Assembly: GCA_031546715.1 (NCBI GenBank)
Contig: JAVBKA010000075.1
Location: 1-9,245 of the forward strand
Direction: 5' to 3'
Source of the DNA: JAVBKA01 sp031546715
GTDB taxonomy: Bacteria > Bacillota > Clostridia > Oscillospirales > UBA929
Length of the DNA stretch: 9,245 bases
Of this stretch, positions 5,694 through 9,245 are shown piece by piece. Below the pieces are notes generated by a model. That model was not told where the DNA came from. It made no database searches and was given only the letters and a program-made list of their open reading frames with translations. The position numbers and the translations under genes were made by a program. Within the stretch, counting starts at the first letter, position 1, and each line of letters begins with the position of its first letter.

Positions 5694-6203
5694 ATGATTG
5701 AAATCAAAGCCAGCGACATTTCCGGCAACGCTATCGACCGCATAGGCAAACAATGGATGCTCCTTGCCTACAAAAACAATGACAAAACAAATGCAATGAC
5801 CGCAAGCTGGGGCGGAATGGGTTTCTTATGGAATAAACCAGTAGTATTCACCTTTATCCGTCCTCAAAGATATACCTTCGATTTTTCCGAAAATCAAGGC
5901 AGCTATACAATTAATTTCTTGCCTGAAACTCAGCGCGCAGCACTTAACCTATGCGGAAAAAAGAGCGGACGCGATATGGATAAAATTGCTGCCGCAGGCT
6001 TGCATCCAATTGACCTTGGAAAAGGAATAATAGGCTTTGAGGAATCCGAGCTTATAATTTCATGCGAGAAAAAGTACTCTCAATTCTTAGAAGGCGACTG
6101 CTTTGTCAGCGATAAGGATATTTCACAATGGTATCCTGAGAAGGATTTTCACAAAATGTATGTCGGAGAAATTAAGAAGGTTTGGATTGCTGACAAGGCT
6201 TAA
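5694..6203 (+). CDS. Flavin reductase-like, FMN-binding split-barrel protein
   Basis: The 169-residue protein resembles the flavin reductase domain family, which binds FMN in a split beta-barrel and in characterised members transfers electrons from NAD(P)H to flavin. Supporting blocks are W22-M-L-L-A-Y, then T-N-A-M-T-A-S-W-G-G (32-41), where the backbone usually holds the flavin phosphate, followed by W-N-K-P-V (46-50), IRPQRYT (55-61) and Y-T-I-N-F-L (71-76). No signal peptide or membrane span is seen. The substrate is unknown and such proteins are often annotated only by domain. The start is ATG with AGGAGG 9 nt upstream. That RBS abuts the rpmE terminator, so expression needs read-through or an unseen promoter. 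No redox partner gene lies beside it. Confidence 0.85.
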   Translation: MIEIKASDISGNAIDRIGKQWMLLAYKNNDKTNAMTASWGGMGFLWNKPVVFTFIRPQRYTFDFSENQGSYTINFLPETQRAALNLCGKKSGRDMDKIAAAGLHPIDLGKGIIGFEESELIISCEKKYSQFLEGDCFVSDKDISQWYPEKDFHKMYVGEIKKVWIADKA

Positions 6204-6249
6204 TACTAATCTCAAATAAAAAATGAGACAAGATTTTATCTGAGAATAG

Positions 6250-6255
6250 TATAAC
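6250..6255 (+). promoter_or_regulatory. Possible -10 element upstream of hflX
   Basis: TATAAC at 6250-6255 is 5 of 6 to the sigma-A -10, placed 37 nt before the hflX ATG. The only -35-like partner, GAGACA (6225-6230), is 19 bp away, which is long. This is a weak prediction. Confidence 0.28.
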
Positions 6256-6267
6256 GGCGTACTGCTT

Positions 6268-6288
6268 TAGGTGCATACACCTAGGAGG
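6268..6288 (+). promoter_or_regulatory. Hairpin touching the hflX ribosome binding site
   Basis: TAGGTG (6268-6273) pairs perfectly with CACCTA (6278-6283) around CATA, and the stem ends at the base where GGAGG (6284-6288) begins. The Shine-Dalgarno is only 3 nt from ATG 6292, shorter than usual. The in-frame GTG at 6271 lies within the stem and has no RBS of its own. Confidence 0.5.
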
Positions 6289-6291
6289 ATT

Positions 6292-7410
6292 ATGAACGAA
6301 CAACAAGAATTTTCAATATTAGTGGGTCTTAAAACCAAGGACGGTTCTGAGCTTTCAAATGAATCTACCCTTGACGAGCTTGAAGCACTTCTGGAAACAG
6401 CGGGCGGGAAAAGTTGCGGAAGAGTGTTGCAGAACAGAGAAAACCCAGACCCAAAAACATTTATCGGCTCAGGAAAATGTCAGGAAATACGCTTATTTGC
6501 CGAAAACATGGGCGCATCTAGCATAGTTTTTGACAACGAGCTGTCCCCTGCTCAGACTAAGAATCTGGAAGAAGAAATCGGGCTGCCCGTTATTGACCGA
6601 AGTATGCTGATTATAGATATTTTCGCAGGCAGAGCGCAAACCAGTGAAGGTCGCGTTCAAGTTGAGCTTGCAAGGCTTAGATACGTTCTGCCGAGACTGT
6701 CTGGGCAGGGCGTTCACATGTCACGACTAGGCGGCGGCGGCGGTGGTGGTGGCGGCGCACGGCGCGGTGCTGGCGAAACAAAGCTCGAAACCGACAAACG
6801 TCATATTCGGGAACGCATTGACAAGCTTACAAAAGATTTGGAGCATGTGCGCCATACCCGCGCTGTTCAGCGTGACCGCAGAATTAAAAATAACGTTCCG
6901 TCAGTGGCACTAATCGGCTACACCAACTCTGGAAAGTCCACCATTCTTAACAGTCTGTGCCATGATAATATTCAGGCGCAAAACAGATTATTTGACACCC
7001 TCGACCCCACCACAAGGCGATGGTTTATCGGCGACCCCACGGACGAAAACCCCCGAATTGCCACTCAAGAGGTACTGCTGACTGATACCGTCGGCTTTAT
7101 CCGTAAGCTTCCCCACCACTTGATTGAAGCCTTTAAAGCTACCCTTGAGGAGCTAAAATACGCCTCCTTAATTCTTCACATCATCGACACCTCAAACCCT
7201 GAGTGGCTTGAGCAATCCGCAGTGGTTGAAGATATTGTAACGCAGCTCGGCGCAACGTCCACCCCATGCCTTAGAGTTTATAATAAAATAGACATGGCTT
7301 CAAGAGATATAGTGCCTGAAATCGGCGGTATAGCTGTTTCTGCAAAAACTGGCGAAGGACTTAGTGTACTGACTGATGCAGTTAGAAAAAAGCTTAATGC
7401 AGCCGTATAA
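6292..7410 (+). CDS. hflX: GTPase HflX
   Basis: HflX is a ribosome-binding GTPase that splits or rescues 70S ribosomes under stress in characterised bacteria. The 372-residue protein has the N-terminal nucleotide-binding domain (about 1-140) with FIGSGK near residue 60, a coiled helical linker (about 165-200) and a GTPase domain: G1 GYTNSGKS (209-216), G2 in DPTTRR, G3 DTVGF (265-269), G4 NKID (331-334) and G5 SAKTG (350-354). The usual glycine-rich loop before GETKLE is expanded to nine consecutive glycines (147-155). I choose ATG 6292 because it directly follows AGGAGG and gives a normal N-terminus. It overlaps yigZ by 14 nt and heads a likely hflX-yigZ-dgt-dnaG unit. The C-terminus ends soon after G5, so there is no C-terminal extension. 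Confidence 0.96.
   Translation: MNEQQEFSILVGLKTKDGSELSNESTLDELEALLETAGGKSCGRVLQNRENPDPKTFIGSGKCQEIRLFAENMGASSIVFDNELSPAQTKNLEEEIGLPVIDRSMLIIDIFAGRAQTSEGRVQVELARLRYVLPRLSGQGVHMSRLGGGGGGGGGARRGAGETKLETDKRHIRERIDKLTKDLEHVRHTRAVQRDRRIKNNVPSVALIGYTNSGKSTILNSLCHDNIQAQNRLFDTLDPTTRRWFIGDPTDENPRIATQEVLLTDTVGFIRKLPHHLIEAFKATLEELKYASLILHIIDTSNPEWLEQSAVVEDIVTQLGATSTPCLRVYNKIDMASRDIVPEIGGIAVSAKTGEGLSVLTDAVRKKLNAAV
6730..6756 (+). repeat. (GGC/GGT)9 trinucleotide tract in hflX
   Basis: Nine glycine codons in a row, arranged GGC x4, GGT x3, GGC x2, make a short GGN microsatellite. It encodes residues 147-155 in the glycine-rich loop of HflX. Changes in copy number would stay in frame. Confidence 0.9.
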
Positions 7411-8017
7411 ATGTCCACTGACGATTGCTTCTGCTGAGTTTACGGAGAAAAAGAGCAGATTTATCGGCAACATTTCACCTGTAGATAACGAAGAAGAAGC
7501 ATTGGCATTTATTGCAAACGCCAATGCTCGCTTTAAAGATGCAACCCATAATGTGTATGCATATCGGTTAAAGGAAAACGGCACTTGTAGGTTTTCAGAT
7601 GCCGGTGAGCCGGCAGGAACTGCGGGAATGCCTTTGCTTGATGTTTTTCTCAAGCAAGACATATATGACTTTTGCTGTATCATTACGCGGTATTTCGGCG
7701 GAATCATGCTTGGCGCGGGCGGTCTAGTTCGCGCCTATTCTCACTGCGGTTCCATAACCCTTAAAGCATCAGGCATTGGCGTCATGGCAGTGTATGCCAT
7801 CGGCGAATTATCCTTTGATTACTCGTTGTATGACATTTTGAAGCGGTTAATTCTTCAATTAAATGCAAAAATTGAAGAAGAAGTGTTTACAGACAGGGTT
7901 AAAGTAAAACTGTTAATTGTTGCCGATAAATGGGAAGAGCTGTCAGAAAAGGTCGTAACTGCAACTGCGGGCACGGTTATGGCATGTAAAATTAGAGAAG
8001 TTTTTTACAAGTGTTGA
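7397..8017 (+). CDS. yigZ: YigZ / IMPACT family protein
   Basis: The 206-residue protein has the normal length for the bacterial YigZ family. The N-terminal IMPACT-like domain (about 1-120) shows EFTEKKSRFIG (14-24), HNVYAYR (51-57), FSDAGEPAGTAG (66-77) and ITRYFGGIMLGAGGLVRAY (96-114). A C-terminal domain of the DUF1949 type (about 135-200) follows. Eukaryotic IMPACT proteins affect translation control through GCN2; the bacterial role is not established, though a link to ribosomes fits the hflX neighbourhood. The ATG at 7397 lies inside the end of hflX (14-nt overlap) and lacks a clear Shine-Dalgarno, so translation probably depends on ribosomes finishing hflX. A second in-frame ATG at 7376 is less likely. 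The usual second D in SDDGEP is A69 here. Confidence 0.92.
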   Translation: MQPYKCPLTIASAEFTEKKSRFIGNISPVDNEEEALAFIANANARFKDATHNVYAYRLKENGTCRFSDAGEPAGTAGMPLLDVFLKQDIYDFCCIITRYFGGIMLGAGGLVRAYSHCGSITLKASGIGVMAVYAIGELSFDYSLYDILKRLILQLNAKIEEEVFTDRVKVKLLIVADKWEELSEKVVTATAGTVMACKIREVFYKC

Positions 8018-8050
8018 TAAAAAGAGGAAAGAAGACTGCTGGAGGCGTAT

Positions 8051-8083
8051 ATGTATCTTGTTGGAGGTCATAAGTTTGAATGA
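8051..8083 (+). CDS. Candidate 10-codon upstream ORF overlapping the dgt start
   Basis: ATG at 8051 follows GGAGG (8041-8045) with a 5-nt spacer, a better start signal than that of dgt itself. It encodes MYLVGGHKFE and stops at TGA 8081-8083, 8 nt inside dgt in another reading frame. It has no family signature. It may act as a leader that couples or limits dgt translation, or it may be chance. Confidence 0.35.
   Translation: MYLVGGHKFE
8063..8068 (+). promoter_or_regulatory. dgt ribosome binding site (decides a TTG start)
   Basis: GGAGGT is followed by a 7-nt spacer and TTG at 8076. Upstream in-frame TTG codons at 8058 and 8061 lie before or within this Shine-Dalgarno and lack one of their own at proper distance. 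Confidence 0.75.
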
Positions 8084-9113
8084 TATTTCTAATAACACCA
8101 ATGAGCATGTTTGCATTAGAATCAGAACAGAAGACTTTGAAAATCGCAACCTGAGCAAGGATGCGTTTTTATCTTCGCGTTCAAGGGGACGCGACTTCCC
8201 CGAAGATGAATGCATTATCAGGACGTGCTTCCAGAGAGATATTGACAGAATTACCCATTCCAAATCTTTTCGCCGTTTGATGCACAAAACTCAGGTATTT
8301 TTATCACCTGTGGGCGACCATTACCGCACCCGCATGACCCATGCGCTAGAGGTTTCACGAATTGCGCGAACAATGGCGCAGGGATTACTTTTAAACGAAG
8401 ATTTAACCGAGGCTATCGCGCTAGGGCATGATTTAGGACACTCGCCGTTCGGTCACGCAGGTGAATTTGCGCTAAACGAAGTTGCCCCAAACGGCTTTGA
8501 ACATAACATGCAAAGCCGAAGAGTTGTTGAAAAGCTTGAAAAAAACGGTTCAGGATTAAACCTTACATATGAAGTCAGAGACGGCATAGAGCGGCACACA
8601 GGACCGCTGCGCCCCCAAACCTTGGAAGGCATGCTTGTGCATTTGGCGGACAGAATAGCATATCTTAGCCATGATATGGACGACGCCGAACGTGCTGGAA
8701 TTCTCGATGAAAAGGATATGCCCGAAAATCTTAGTAAATCGCTTGGTCGCAGCCCCAGAGCAAGAATAAATACCTTTGTTTTAGATTGTATCCATGCAAG
8801 CTTTAACTCTCAAACGATTAAGCAAAGTGACGAAATGAAGCTGGCAATGGATGAACTTCGAGCCTTTATGTTTGAGCGCGTGTACCTCAACCCCGTTGCA
8901 AAGGCTGAGGAAGTCAAAGCCAAGGACATAATACGGCGTTTGTTTGACCATTACTGCAAAAACAAAAACGAACTCCCTGCGGACGTACTACTTTTGTCAG
9001 AGCGTGATGGCTTGGAGCAGTCTGTGGTTGATTTTATAGCGGGAATGACCGACCGATATGCCGCCGATTTGGCGTACGGGTTGTTTATTCCGCACGGATG
9101 GAGCAGAAAGTAG
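8076..9113 (+). CDS. dgt: Deoxyguanosinetriphosphate triphosphohydrolase-like HD protein
   Basis: Members of this HD-domain family hydrolyse dNTPs to the deoxynucleoside and triphosphate, and so affect the dNTP pool. The 345-residue product fits the shorter dGTPase-like subfamily. The metal ligands are visible: H89 in RTRMTHALEV (84-93), H118-D119 in GHDLGHSPFGHAGE (117-130) and D192 in HLADRIAYL (189-197). The entry block FQRDIDRITHSKSFRRL (52-68) and HKTQVF (70-75) are typical. The start is TTG, supported by GGAGGT 7 nt upstream. A 10-codon ORF with a stronger start overlaps it. The gene sits 58 nt after yigZ and 56 nt before dnaG; dgt-dnaG adjacency is common in Clostridia and fits a replication role. 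Nucleotide preference cannot be read from sequence. Confidence 0.94.
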   Translation: MNDISNNTNEHVCIRIRTEDFENRNLSKDAFLSSRSRGRDFPEDECIIRTCFQRDIDRITHSKSFRRLMHKTQVFLSPVGDHYRTRMTHALEVSRIARTMAQGLLLNEDLTEAIALGHDLGHSPFGHAGEFALNEVAPNGFEHNMQSRRVVEKLEKNGSGLNLTYEVRDGIERHTGPLRPQTLEGMLVHLADRIAYLSHDMDDAERAGILDEKDMPENLSKSLGRSPRARINTFVLDCIHASFNSQTIKQSDEMKLAMDELRAFMFERVYLNPVAKAEEVKAKDIIRRLFDHYCKNKNELPADVLLLSERDGLEQSVVDFIAGMTDRYAADLAYGLFIPHGWSRK

Positions 9114-9169
9114 ACTACAATGAGTATATTCACTAAAAAGTTTGGTAAATATATACAAAAGAGGTAATT

Positions 9170-9245
9170 ATGGCTTTTCCAGCTAATTTTACTGATGAAC
9201 TTCGTTCCCGAAGCGACATGCTTGAAATTGTCGGAAGATATACCC
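9170..9245 (+). CDS. dnaG: DNA primase, N-terminal fragment (continues beyond window)
   Basis: Twenty-five codons are visible before the right edge. The sequence AFPANFTDELRSRSDMLEIV resembles the start of DnaG, where F-x-x-E-L-(R/K)-x-R-x-D-(I/M)-x-x-(I/V)-V leads into the zinc-binding domain; the zinc ligands themselves lie outside the window. DnaG makes RNA primers at the replication fork. The ATG is preceded by AAGAGGT with a 4-nt spacer. The position after dgt fits the frequent dgt-dnaG-rpoD order of Clostridia; whether rpoD follows cannot be seen. Confidence 0.85.
   Translation, partial: MAFPANFTDELRSRSDMLEIVGRYT

Noticed and set aside
6210..6241. TCTCA/TGAGA hairpin and the palindrome AGATTTTATCT after the flavin reductase-like gene
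   Set aside because: The stems are short, A/T rich and not followed by a U-tract on the plus strand, so I do not call a terminator.
9120..9167. Small ORF MSIFTKKFGKYIQKR between dgt and dnaG, ending just before the dnaG start
   Set aside because: It has no recognisable Shine-Dalgarno, is only 15 codons in A/T-rich DNA, and matches no family I know. Chance is the simplest explanation, though its basic composition is noted.
1..9245. Search for mobile elements, CRISPR arrays, tRNA/rRNA genes, toxin-antitoxin or defence modules
   Set aside because: No long direct or inverted repeats, no transposase or recombinase motifs and no RNA gene signatures were seen; coding density is filled by housekeeping families.

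Overview
The window reads as a chromosomal housekeeping segment from a low-to-moderate GC Firmicute, most likely class Clostridia. Evidence for this: strong AGGAGG-type ribosome binding sites, TTG starts, a Cys-rich DUF1540 protein, the rplS-lepB-rbgA-rnhB order and dgt directly before dnaG. I cannot name a genus. I see no insertion sequence, phage gene, CRISPR array, tRNA or rRNA.

Layout, left to right. (1) A metallophosphoesterase runs off the left edge on the minus strand and is divergent from a small plus-strand DUF1540 gene. (2) The minus-strand run, in transcription order, is rplS (L19), lepB, rbgA/ylqF, rnhB, yraN and thrC (5124 down to 860). Junctions after lepB are a 1-nt overlap (TAATG), a 1-nt gap (TGAcATG), an 8-nt overlap and an 11-nt gap, so translation is probably coupled. 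An intrinsic terminator sits between rplS and lepB. (3) Bases 5125-5430 hold two back-to-back promoters of nearly the same sequence, driving rplS leftwards through a long structured leader and rpmE (L31) rightwards through a short hairpin leader. (4) The plus-strand run is rpmE, a strong terminator, a flavin reductase-like gene, hflX, yigZ, dgt and the first codons of dnaG at the right edge.

Functionally the segment joins ribosomal proteins (L19, L31), ribosome-associated GTPases (RbgA, HflX), nucleic-acid maintenance (RNase HII, YraN, dNTPase, primase) and protein export (signal peptidase I), with one amino-acid biosynthesis gene (thrC) at the end of the minus operon.

I found no previously undescribed multi-gene system. 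The points most worth checking are regulatory: the symmetric rplS/rpmE promoters, the L19 leader with a hairpin covering its Shine-Dalgarno, terminators placed directly against the RBS of the next gene after both ribosomal protein genes, and a 10-codon upstream ORF overlapping the TTG start of dgt. Protein-level oddities are a nine-glycine run in HflX and an NRCD in place of NKxD in RbgA.
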